Source: an endosymbiont of Bathymodiolus septemdierum str. Myojin knoll (lineage in GTDB: Bacteria > Pseudomonadota > Gammaproteobacteria > PS1 > Pseudothioglobaceae). From it: a stretch of DNA of 64,000 nt. The stretch is from assembly GCF_001547755.1 (NCBI RefSeq), contig NZ_AP013042.1:248001-312000 (forward strand), in the 5' to 3' direction. The notes beneath the pieces are model-generated. The model saw only the letters and a list, made by a program, of their open reading frames with translations, ran no database searches and was not told where the DNA came from. Of the stretch, positions 8,460-16,608 are shown piece after piece; the stretch's first letter is position 1; each line of letters opens with the position of its first letter. Position numbers and translations under genes: made by a program.

Positions 8460-9884
8460 TTATTGCCTATTTTTTATTTTTGCCAATCTTGCGCCTTCAA
8501 TGATGGCAGCAATGATAATGTCGTTGTCGTTAGATTTTAGGGTTTTGTCTTTAAATGTTTGGGTGGTTTCATGGCCTTTGCCAGCGATGAGTAGGCATTC
8601 TTGTTCGCCGAGGCTAATGACAGCGCCCTCAATAGCAAGTTGACGGTCTTCGGTGATGTTGACTTCGTAGCTGTCATCGATGCCGTCGAGAATGTCATCA
8701 ATGATGGCGCGTGGGTCCTCGTCTCGTGGGTTGTCGTTGGTGAGAATGAGGGTGTCGGCAAGTTTTGAGGCAATTTTACCCATTTGTGCACGCTTGTTTT
8801 GGTCGCGATTACCACCACAACCGAAGACGACGCGGATAGCGTATTCTGGGTAGTGGGTGCGTAGGGTGGTAATGGCATTCTCAATGGCATCAGGGGTGTG
8901 GGCGTAATCAACCCAAATTGGCTGACTGGCATTTTTTTGCATTCTACCTGGGGGTGGGGTCAGCCTGTGGAGTAGAGGGATAACCTCTTCATCGCTAAAT
9001 CCTAAAGTTTTTAGGGTGTGGAATGCAGCTAAAACATTTTGTAAATTAAACTTACCTAAGAAGGGAATTTCGAAAACAAAACCGTTTAGTGTGGCTAAAA
9101 AACCTTGTTCAGTGGTTTTGATATCGGTGAAATCGGATAAGGCGTAGGTGCTGATTTTTTTGTTTTTGGCGGCGGTGAGGAAATCGGCATAATTGGCATC
9201 GTCTTGGTTGAGGACGACGGATTGTACGCTACTCTGTGAGAATAGGCGGGTTTTGACCTGTTTATAGCTTGCTAAATCTGAGTGGTAATCTAAATGGTCT
9301 TGGGTTAGGTTGGTAAAAACGGCAGTGCGGATGTTGAGACCTGCGATGCGGTTTTGGTCGATACCGTGAGAGGAAACTTCTAAAACGGCGGTGTTAATAC
9401 CATCTTTTGCGTAGCCGTCCAAAGTGCGATACAGCGTGAGAATATCGGGGGTAGTTTGTGCTGAATTTTGCTCAGAATTGCTAATGCCTAAGGTGCCGAT
9501 GAGTCCATTTTTGATACCTAATGCAGCCAATAGTTGCGAAATGAAACACGCCACAGAGGTTTTGCCATTGGTGCCAGTGATGCCGACAATATCAACTTTG
9601 ATGGCATTATCGTAGAAAGTGGTGGCTAATGTTGCTAAATGTTTTGATAAGTTGTCAACTCGAATAGAAGGGACGCTACACTCTATGTCTTTTGAATCGA
9701 CTAAAACAGCAACACAACCTTTGTCAATCGCTTGGTCTATGTAGTCGCTACCGTGTCCAGTCGCACCTTGTAGGGCAATGAAGAGGTCGCCATTTTGGAC
9801 TTGGCGGGAGTTGAGACAGAGACCTTCTATAGAAAAATCGAATTCGGTAGGGGCAATGGTTTGCAGAAGTTTTTTGATATTCAT
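8460..9884 (-). CDS. murE: UDP-N-acetylmuramoyl-L-alanyl-D-glutamate--2,6-diaminopimelate ligase
   Basis: MurE adds meso-diaminopimelate to UDP-MurNAc-L-Ala-D-Glu. The ATP loop (GITGTNGKTSVACFI), the carbamylated-Lys region and the DNPR motif (LTNDNPRDEDP) are present; DNPR is the signature of the diaminopimelate-specific enzyme and so points to a Gram-negative type wall. The length of 474 residues is close to the family norm. It is transcribed ahead of murF and diverges from soxB across a 124-base gap. Confidence 0.97.
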   Translation of the reverse strand: MNIKKLLQTIAPTEFDFSIEGLCLNSRQVQNGDLFIALQGATGHGSDYIDQAIDKGCVAVLVDSKDIECSVPSIRVDNLSKHLATLATTFYDNAIKVDIVGITGTNGKTSVACFISQLLAALGIKNGLIGTLGISNSEQNSAQTTPDILTLYRTLDGYAKDGINTAVLEVSSHGIDQNRIAGLNIRTAVFTNLTQDHLDYHSDLASYKQVKTRLFSQSSVQSVVLNQDDANYADFLTAAKNKKISTYALSDFTDIKTTEQGFLATLNGFVFEIPFLGKFNLQNVLAAFHTLKTLGFSDEEVIPLLHRLTPPPGRMQKNASQPIWVDYAHTPDAIENAITTLRTHYPEYAIRVVFGCGGNRDQNKRAQMGKIASKLADTLILTNDNPRDEDPRAIIDDILDGIDDSYEVNITEDRQLAIEGAVISLGEQECLLIAGKGHETTQTFKDKTLKSNDNDIIIAAIIEGARLAKIKNRQ

Positions 9885-9951
9885 AGGGGGGTATTATAAC
9901 GAAACCACGGGCGTTAAAACTATTTCAGAATATTATAATGTAATGATAGTT

Positions 9952-9980
9952 TTGTGTTTTGTCGGCAAACATAGTAGAAT
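9952..9980 (+). promoter_or_regulatory. Possible sigma70 promoter of soxB
   Basis: TTGTGT and TAGAAT are spaced by 17 bases and end 28 bases before the soxB ATG, which is preceded by an AAGGA ribosome-binding site. A second possible -10 (TATAAT, about 9933) lies upstream without a good -35. Confidence 0.4.
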
Positions 9981-10008
9981 TACAATCTTGATTATATAAG
10001 GAAAAAAA

Positions 10009-11898
10009 ATGGCTTTAACGCGTAGAGAGTTTATCAAGGTATTGGGCGCTGGTTCGGCAGCGGGTTTGATTAGTGGTTGTGGGAACGATGCGGATAAATT
10101 ATCGTCGCAAGAGAATATGTATGAGGTGGCAAAGACGGGCAGTGCGCGTATTTTGCATATTACCGATACGCATGGTAATTTGTTGCCAAATTATTTCCGT
10201 GAGCCAAATGTGAATTTGGGTTTTGGATCCACTTTTGGGCAATTACCACATGTGGTGGGGGATAAATTACTGAAAGAAATTGGTTATAAAAAAGGTTCTC
10301 CTGAAGCTTACGCTTTTACTTATAATAATTTTGAAGATTTAGCGGCTAAATACGGTAAGACCGGTGGCTTTGGACAGATTAAAACCGTTTTAGATTCGTT
10401 GCGTGAAAGTGCGGGCGGTGTGAAAAACACGCTAACACTGGATGGTGGTGATACTTGGCAGGGTTCAGGTACATCGTTGTGGACGCGTGGTGCGGATATG
10501 GTGGAAGCTTGTAATATGTTGGGTGTTGATGTGATGGTTGGGCATTGGGAGTTTACTTATAAAGAGCAAGAAGTATTGAAAAATGTCGGGTTCTTTAAGG
10601 GGGATTTTTTGGGTCAAAATGTGCGTATCTTAGAAGATGCTTTATTAGACGACAAATATATTACAATGACAGAAAAATATGATGGTAGAGGTCTTTATAA
10701 CGAAGATGATGCATTGCCGTTTAAACCTTATGTAATTAAAAATGTGGGCGGGCATCGTATTGCTGTAATTGGTCAAGCGTTTCCACGCACCTCAAATGCA
10801 AACCCTCAAAAATACTTCTTTCCAGACTGGTCATTTGGTTTGCGTGAAGACGAGATGGCAGAATTAGTCGCTGATATTCGTAAAAATGAAAAGCCAGATG
10901 CGGTGATTGTGATTTCTCATAATGGTATGGATGTGGATATCAAGATGGCATCGCAAGTCGTTGGTATTGATGCTATTTTTGGTGGACATACGCATGATGG
11001 CATGCCGAAACCTATCGAGGTGAAGAATGCTGGTGGCGTAACCGTGGTAACCAATGCGGGTTGTTCAGGTAAATATATCGGGGTAATGGATTTAGACATT
11101 AAAAACCATAAGGTTGTTGGTTACAATTATAAAATGTTGCCGATTTTGACAGACTTTATTAAGCCGGATGCAACTGTTGTGTCATATATTAATAAAATGC
11201 GTAATACTAAGTATGATAAGAATGTGGTGGAAGCGCGCAGTAGTACAATGAGCAACAATCCAAACCGTATTGGTAAAACTTATGATGAAATTTTGACTGA
11301 AAAACTCTGTACTACGGAACAAACACTCTATCGTCGTGGCAACTTTATGGGCACCTGGGATCAAGTGTTGGTGAATTCGTTGCGTGAAGAGCATAATGCA
11401 GATTTTTCCATGTCGGCAGGTGTGCGTTGGGGCACTTCAGTGCCAGCGGGACATGATGTAACCATGGAAGATTTGATGACCAATACTTCAATGACTTATG
11501 GCGAGACTTATGTGAATGAGTTAAAAGGTTCGCAACTTAAAGATATTTTTGAAGGTATTGCTGAGAATCTCTTTGTCCAAGATCCTTATTTGCAATCTGG
11601 CGGTGATATGGTGCGTATCGGTGGCTTGGACTATACGATTGATCCGGCAGCAAGTTTGGGTAATCGTATTAGCGACATTAAAGATGATGAAGGTGTAGCA
11701 ATTGATATGAATAAATCTTATAAAGTCGCAGGTTGGGCACAGGTTGGTTCAGTGGGCAATGGTCGTTTGATGTGGGATGTAGCAGCAGATTATTTGCGTA
11801 AGCAGAAGCATTTGAATTTGACCAAAGTTAACCATCCGACCATTAAAGGCGTGCAGGATAATCCAGGTATTGAAAACTATGCAGGTAAATTAATTTAA
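10009..11898 (+). CDS. soxB: Thiosulfohydrolase SoxB
   Basis: SoxB hydrolyses the sulfone group from SoxYZ-bound sulfur intermediates in periplasmic thiosulfate oxidation. It belongs to the calcineurin-like/5'-nucleotidase family and uses two manganese ions. Metal-binding motifs are visible: HITDTHGNLLPNY (near residue 50), GGDTWQGSGTSLW (near 145), GHWEFTY (near 178), SHNGMDVD (near 303) and GGHTHDG (near 325). The N-terminus has a twin-arginine signal (TRREFIKVLG) followed by LISGC, so it may be a Tat-exported lipoprotein. At 629 residues it is slightly long for SoxB. No other sox genes are nearby, as is common in this clade, where soxB is often apart from soxXYZA. Confidence 0.96.
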   Translation: MALTRREFIKVLGAGSAAGLISGCGNDADKLSSQENMYEVAKTGSARILHITDTHGNLLPNYFREPNVNLGFGSTFGQLPHVVGDKLLKEIGYKKGSPEAYAFTYNNFEDLAAKYGKTGGFGQIKTVLDSLRESAGGVKNTLTLDGGDTWQGSGTSLWTRGADMVEACNMLGVDVMVGHWEFTYKEQEVLKNVGFFKGDFLGQNVRILEDALLDDKYITMTEKYDGRGLYNEDDALPFKPYVIKNVGGHRIAVIGQAFPRTSNANPQKYFFPDWSFGLREDEMAELVADIRKNEKPDAVIVISHNGMDVDIKMASQVVGIDAIFGGHTHDGMPKPIEVKNAGGVTVVTNAGCSGKYIGVMDLDIKNHKVVGYNYKMLPILTDFIKPDATVVSYINKMRNTKYDKNVVEARSSTMSNNPNRIGKTYDEILTEKLCTTEQTLYRRGNFMGTWDQVLVNSLREEHNADFSMSAGVRWGTSVPAGHDVTMEDLMTNTSMTYGETYVNELKGSQLKDIFEGIAENLFVQDPYLQSGGDMVRIGGLDYTIDPAASLGNRISDIKDDEGVAIDMNKSYKVAGWAQVGSVGNGRLMWDVAADYLRKQKHLNLTKVNHPTIKGVQDNPGIENYAGKLI

Positions 11899-11957
11899 AT
11901 TCTAAGGAGACCACTACATCAACCCATCACAACTTATGAAACACATAAAACAACGCC

Positions 11958-12015
11958 TTTTTTACCCAAAAACTCGTCAAATAGCTGGCTATTCTCCTCA
12001 TTTTTGGGTAAAAAA
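11958..12015 (+). other. Perfect 15-bp inverted repeat with inner palindrome
   Basis: The arms 11958-11972 and 12001-12015 are exact reverse complements (TTTTTTACCCAAAAA type). The 28-base spacer holds a second palindrome, AATAGC-TG-GCTATT (11980-11993). It lies between soxB and the DUF4395 gene, 59 bases after the soxB stop. It could slow or end transcription after soxB or protect its mRNA; there is no separate U-run beyond the A/T arms. Confidence 0.7.
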
Positions 12016-12069
12016 TGCACTATTTTCTATATTCCCTAAGTCGTACTGGGTTAATGCAGTGATCTCTTA

Positions 12070-12804
12070 ATGAAAATTACAACGGTTTTTAAAAATTTGT
12101 GGTTTCGTGATTTAAGCGAGGACAAAATACATATTAATGATGCTGCTGTGCAAGTTCGTGCGGGGATTTTATTGATTATTCCAATTTATATGGTGTTCAC
12201 TTTTGTGAATGTGGTGTATGGTCCAACTTGGGAGGTATCACCTGAGGTTATTGCTGCAGATACTTATGAAACTGATATGGAGGACCGCACGCTATATGTT
12301 GTTGAAGCGACGAAGCGGGTGTTTGAGTATGCGTTTCAGACAAAGTTATTGGTTTATGCTTTGATTGAAATGTTATTGGGTATGTCAGTGATTGGCGCTC
12401 GGTTTTCGCCGACAATTTTGTTGGCAAGTTTTTTAACGCTAAACAAACCACCTGAGTGGAAGCCAATTGGACCCAAGCGTTGTGCGTGGATTATGGGGGC
12501 GAGTTTTATTTCTGTGTGCATTGTGTTTTTTAATCCTGATGCGATTGCTGATGCGATTAACGGGGTATTGGGCACAAGTATTCCAGTGGATGTAAATTAT
12601 GTGCCATCTACATTAGCATTGAGTTTGGTGGCATTGTGTTTATCGTTTATGTGGTTGGAAGCGATTGTGGGTTATTGCGTGGGCTGCAAAGTGTATGCAT
12701 TATTGGTCAAAATCGGTATTGCTAATCGTCATTGTGATGCTTGTGAAAATATTGACTGGGATGAAATTAAACGCAAAAAACAGCAAAAATTAGATAAAAA
12801 ATAG
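12070..12804 (+). CDS. DUF4395 integral membrane protein
   Basis: The 244-residue protein has about four hydrophobic segments (around residues 30-48, 95-120, 135-155 and 180-215). The GYCVGCKVY sequence is characteristic of DUF4395, and a second Cys pair occurs near the C-terminus (HCDACENIDW), before a Lys-rich tail. DUF4395 proteins occur near sulfur-oxidation and thioredoxin or rhodanese genes, so a redox or sulfur role in the inner membrane is possible but unproven. It lies 171 bases downstream of soxB, with only 8 bases to the next gene. Confidence 0.75.
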   Translation: MKITTVFKNLWFRDLSEDKIHINDAAVQVRAGILLIIPIYMVFTFVNVVYGPTWEVSPEVIAADTYETDMEDRTLYVVEATKRVFEYAFQTKLLVYALIEMLLGMSVIGARFSPTILLASFLTLNKPPEWKPIGPKRCAWIMGASFISVCIVFFNPDAIADAINGVLGTSIPVDVNYVPSTLALSLVALCLSFMWLEAIVGYCVGCKVYALLVKIGIANRHCDACENIDWDEIKRKKQQKLDKK

Positions 12805-12812
12805 TAGAAAAA

Positions 12813-13931
12813 GTGTTTAAATTTTTTGTTTTATTTTGGCTGTTTGTTAGTGCATCAGTTGCCGATGTGGTCAAACCTGCTTTGGTTGAAATCTCAATTT
12901 ATCCCGATAAAAAAGTTGAAATTGTCATTGATTTGAACCTTGAAGCAATGATGACAGGTATTGGTACACAATACAAAAAAACCACGGATGCACCAAACTC
13001 AGTCGAGTATGACGAATTGCGCGCCTTAAAGCCAGCAGAACTGCGCAAACGATTTGAAGTATTTGAGTCACAGTTTCTAAAAAAAATTCAATTCACGGTT
13101 AATCAAAAAGTTCAAGTCCTACATCTGGAAAAGATATTTATTGATATTATTGGCTATAAAAAACGCCCAAGAAAAACGCTGCTGACCTATGCAACCCAAC
13201 TTGAGAAATGGCCAAAAACATTCTCTTGGCAATATGATAAGGCATCCGGTAATAGTGCGTTGCGCTATCAAATATTTAAAAAAGATGAATATAATTGGAG
13301 TCAATGGCAATGGCTGAATAATGGAAAGCCCAGTGGCGTGATTGATATTGAACATCCTGAGTCTGTAAGTGCCATGCAGCGTTTGACGCAGTTTATTGCC
13401 ATTGGTTTTGACCATGTGGTTCCTTTAGGTTGGGATCATATTTTATTTATTATTGGCATGGCGCTTTCCTCACTTTTATGGCGTAAATTATTGCTATTAG
13501 TAACGACCTTTACCCTTGCACACACCCTAACATTGGGATTGGCAATGATAGGGGTGGTAGAAATCTCAGCGCGCATCATTGAGCCGTTGATTGCATTTTC
13601 AATTGCTTATGTTGCTATTGAGAATTTATTTTTAAATCAATCTATCAAGCGGAAAAGTATTGTTGTATTTTGTTTTGGTCTGATTCATGGACTAGGTTTT
13701 GCGACCATGCTCAAGTCTTTTGAAATGACTGATGATAACTTTGCCACCACTTTGATGGGTTTTAATGTGGGCGTGGAATTGGCTCAGATTATGATTGTGT
13801 TAAGTGTGGTAGCAGTTCTTTTAATTATTCGCGCTTTAAGTTTAAATTATCGAAAAGTGGCAGTGACGCCTATTTCTGTATTGATTGCTTTGATTGGAAT
13901 TTGGTGGGGGATTGAGCGGATTATTGGTTAG
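12813..13931 (+). CDS. HupE/UreJ-like membrane protein
   Basis: The protein has a signal peptide (MFKFFVLFWLFVSASVA), an exported N-terminal domain of about 180 residues, and a C-terminal half of about six hydrophobic helices. The half begins FDHVVPLGWDHILFIIGMAL, the signature of the HupE/UreJ 2 family, with a later FGLIHGLGFATML motif containing His. Relatives are proposed metal (nickel or cobalt) permeases, but this long two-domain form is poorly characterised. It starts at GTG 12813, 8 bases after the DUF4395 gene, so the two are probably co-transcribed. Its stop overlaps the convergent kdsD stop by four bases. Confidence 0.8.
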   Translation: MFKFFVLFWLFVSASVADVVKPALVEISIYPDKKVEIVIDLNLEAMMTGIGTQYKKTTDAPNSVEYDELRALKPAELRKRFEVFESQFLKKIQFTVNQKVQVLHLEKIFIDIIGYKKRPRKTLLTYATQLEKWPKTFSWQYDKASGNSALRYQIFKKDEYNWSQWQWLNNGKPSGVIDIEHPESVSAMQRLTQFIAIGFDHVVPLGWDHILFIIGMALSSLLWRKLLLLVTTFTLAHTLTLGLAMIGVVEISARIIEPLIAFSIAYVAIENLFLNQSIKRKSIVVFCFGLIHGLGFATMLKSFEMTDDNFATTLMGFNVGVELAQIMIVLSVVAVLLIIRALSLNYRKVAVTPISVLIALIGIWWGIERIIG

Positions 13932-14893
13932 ATAATTTTCGCCTGCATTAAGGTATGCGTGTTGATTGCACCGACCACTTGATTATTTTCATCAACCACA
14001 GGCAGTGAATTTAGGTTAAATTTATCCATCATTGCGACCGCTGCCATCGCAGGTTTGTCGGCTAAGATGGACTTACAATTCGAGGTCATTACTTCGCCAA
14101 TAGTCAAGTCTTGAATGTTGGCATGTGTTTCTAAAACGCGACGCAAATCGCCATCAGTAAATACTCCTTTAAGGTTTTTTTCTTCAGTGATTAACACCAT
14201 GCCTAAGGCTTTTTGACTCATGACTAATAAAGCATCTAACAACCTAGTATCTGCGCTAACATAAGGGATATCATCGCTCGTTTTCATAATAGTGTTAACA
14301 AAAGTAAGCAAGCGCCTGCCAAGTGCGCCCGATGGGTGGGAGCGGGCGAAGTCGTCGGGACTAAAGCCTTTGTCATTGAGCAAACTGACTGCCAATGCAT
14401 CGCCCATCGCTAATGCTACTGTGGTTGACGAAGTTGGGGCTAAATTGTGCGGACAGGCTTCTTTTTCGACGCTGACATCTAAATGTACATCGCTGATTTT
14501 TCCAATAGAAGAATCTGCATTGCCAGTCATGCTGATGATTGACACGCCGAGGCGTTTGATAACAGGTATCAAAGTCATAATTTCATCGGATTCACCTGAG
14601 TAAGAAATGCAAATGGCAACATCATTTTGTTCAATCATTCCTAAGTCTCCATGTCCTGCTTCAGCAGGATGGACAGCAAAAGCAGGGGTGCCTGTGGAGG
14701 CGAAAGTGGCAGCAATTTTGTTGCCAATATGTCCTGATTTTCCCATACCTATTAAAATGACTTTGCCAGTGCATTTTTGGATTAAGAGGCAGGCATTAAC
14801 AAAACTTTGATCAAGTTTGTCAGCTAGTTGCGTGACAGCCTGTGCTTCAGTGAGGATAACTTGTTTGGCGGATTGTAGGAGTGAGTCAGACAT
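13928..14893 (-). CDS. kdsD: D-arabinose 5-phosphate isomerase
   Basis: KdsD interconverts ribulose 5-phosphate and arabinose 5-phosphate, the first step to the lipopolysaccharide sugar Kdo. The N-terminal SIS domain is visible (GKVILIGMGKSGHIGNK, then TPAFAVHPAEAGHGDLGM, with the expected His residues) and two CBS domains fill the C-terminal 120 residues. The length of 321 matches the KpsF/GutQ family. It diverges from the phosphatase gene across a 45-base AT-rich spacer that contains TATAAT-like sequence. Confidence 0.95.
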   Translation of the reverse strand: MSDSLLQSAKQVILTEAQAVTQLADKLDQSFVNACLLIQKCTGKVILIGMGKSGHIGNKIAATFASTGTPAFAVHPAEAGHGDLGMIEQNDVAICISYSGESDEIMTLIPVIKRLGVSIISMTGNADSSIGKISDVHLDVSVEKEACPHNLAPTSSTTVALAMGDALAVSLLNDKGFSPDDFARSHPSGALGRRLLTFVNTIMKTSDDIPYVSADTRLLDALLVMSQKALGMVLITEEKNLKGVFTDGDLRRVLETHANIQDLTIGEVMTSNCKSILADKPAMAAVAMMDKFNLNSLPVVDENNQVVGAINTHTLMQAKII

Positions 14894-14938
14894 ATTGGTA
14901 AGTTAAATATATATAATGTTGGATTTTATCTAATTAAT

Positions 14939-15418
14939 ATGTATATGAGCAACGAAAAAATCAAAATTTTATTTGTATGCATGGGAAACATCTGTCGTTC
15001 GCCGACTGCGGAAGGTGCTTTTCGGGTGCAAATGAAAAAACTCGGTGTGGAAGATTTGTTTGAGGTTGATTCGGCAGGAACTCATGCTTATCATATTGGC
15101 GAACAGCCAGATGCTCGTTCACAATTATCGGCGAATAAGTATGGCGTGGATTTATCAACGCAACGCGCCCGTCAAGTGCATGAGTCAGATTTTTATCATT
15201 ATGATTATATTTTTGCGATGGACGCTAGTAATTTAGCGGATATGATGGATATTTGCCCAGCGGAGCATCAGCACAAACTTTCTTTGATGCTTGATAATAT
15301 TCCGAACAACAACGGCAAAGGTGTTCCTGATCCCTATTTTAAAGGGCGATTTGATGCCATTTTTGAAATGTTGAATAGGGCAAGTACTTTTTTGTTGAAT
15401 AAATTACTTATATCCTAA
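14939..15418 (+). CDS. Low-molecular-weight protein tyrosine phosphatase
   Basis: The catalytic P-loop CMGNICRS (C-X5-R-S) is near the N-terminus and the general-acid loop VPDPYF is near the C-terminus, so the enzyme should be active. The length of 159 residues is usual. Start choice is between ATG 14939 and ATG 14945; neither has a strong ribosome-binding site. In many bacteria such enzymes act on exopolysaccharide tyrosine kinases, but no such partner is visible here. It is followed by the long hairpin at 15442-15532. Confidence 0.93.
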   Translation: MYMSNEKIKILFVCMGNICRSPTAEGAFRVQMKKLGVEDLFEVDSAGTHAYHIGEQPDARSQLSANKYGVDLSTQRARQVHESDFYHYDYIFAMDASNLADMMDICPAEHQHKLSLMLDNIPNNNGKGVPDPYFKGRFDAIFEMLNRASTFLLNKLLIS

Positions 15419-15441
15419 TCCAAAGATAAAAAGTCTGAATA

Positions 15442-15532
15442 TGGCGTTAAGCCTTGCTATCAAAGTGCTTTCAAAATCCAGTGGTTCTACGGCGATTTTT
15501 TGAAAGCGCTATGGTGGTAAGGGTTGGCGTCA
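15442..15532 (+). other. Long imperfect RNA hairpin (35-position stem, 21-base loop)
   Basis: Arms 15442-15476 and 15498-15532 pair over 35 positions: 26 Watson-Crick, 7 G-U and only 2 mismatches, with the G-U pairs in plus-strand RNA. The same positions would be A-C mismatches in minus-strand RNA, so a plus-strand transcript is favoured. A T-rich tract follows (15534 onward), which resembles a terminator. It starts 24 bases after the phosphatase stop and ends 80 bases before the str promoter. It may be an oversized terminator or a structured RNA; no known family is recognised. Confidence 0.7.
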
Positions 15533-15611
15533 GATTTTTGTTTTCTATTTTTGGATTAAGGTTATATAAAAACAGTCTTTCAACGCAAGTGAATAAAAAT
15601 CGGTAAATATG

Positions 15612-15640
15612 TTGACTAGGATTATTTTGCACAGTATAAT
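15612..15640 (+). promoter_or_regulatory. Sigma70 promoter of the str operon
   Basis: TTGACT (15612-15617) and TATAAT (15635-15640) are spaced by exactly 17 bases, 83 bases before rpsL. This near-consensus arrangement fits a highly expressed ribosomal operon. Confidence 0.88.
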
Positions 15641-15650
15641 ATGACCCTTT

Positions 15651-15674
15651 ATTGCTCCTTGAAAGAGGAGTGAT
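15651..15674 (+). promoter_or_regulatory. Leader hairpin of the str operon
   Basis: ATTGCTCCT and AGGAGTGAT can pair over nine positions (with two G-U pairs) around a six-base loop, just after the expected transcription start. It contains an anti-Shine-Dalgarno-like CTCCT. Whether it regulates rpsL is unknown. Confidence 0.45.
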
Positions 15675-15722
15675 TGGTATGTATTTAAAAAAATATTTAG
15701 ACAATTATTGGAGTTCAGATTT

Positions 15723-16097
15723 ATGTCAACGGTTAATCAATTAGTGCGTAACCCGCGTAAAAAGAAAGTAACAAAGAGTGGTGTACCTGCATTGGACAGT
15801 TGCCCGCAAAAGCGTGGTGTATGTACTCGTGTGTATACAACAACCCCTAAGAAGCCTAACTCGGCATTGCGTAAAGTTGCTCGTGTTAGATTAACAAACG
15901 CTGCTGAAGTAACGACCTATATTGGTGGTGAAGGTCATAACTTACAAGAACACTCGGTCATTTTGATTCGTGGTGGTCGTGTTAAAGATTTACCAGGTGT
16001 TCGTTACCACACAGTTCGTGGTGCATTAGATACAGTTGGTGTTGATGGCAGAATGCAAGGGCGTTCTAAGTATGGCACTAAAAAACCAAAGAAATAA
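15723..16097 (+). CDS. rpsL: 30S ribosomal protein S12
   Basis: S12 lies at the decoding centre of the small subunit. The 124-residue length and sequence ([15 protein letters not shown], then [17 protein letters not shown] and [14 protein letters not shown]) are standard. I start at ATG 15723, which has GGAG at 15710-15713; the in-frame ATG at 15708 would overlap that ribosome-binding site. K43 in the TPKKPNS loop is the wild-type, streptomycin-sensitive form. Confidence 0.98.
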   Translation: MSTVNQLVRNPRKKKVTKSGVPALDSCPQKRGVCTRVYTTTPKKPNSALRKVARVRLTNAAEVTTYIGGEGHNLQEHSVILIRGGRVKDLPGVRYHTVRGALDTVGVDGRMQGRSKYGTKKPKK

Positions 16098-16107
16098 ACT
16101 AACTTAA

Positions 16108-16590
<483 letters not shown>

Positions 16591-16608
16591 TAATAAGGAT
16601 TTAAGAAA

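Noticed and set aside
8537-8932. Ser/Thr/Pro-rich frame inside murE and similar frames opposite other genes
   Set aside because: These are other-frame shadows of clearly conserved genes, without their own ribosome-binding sites or recognisable domains.
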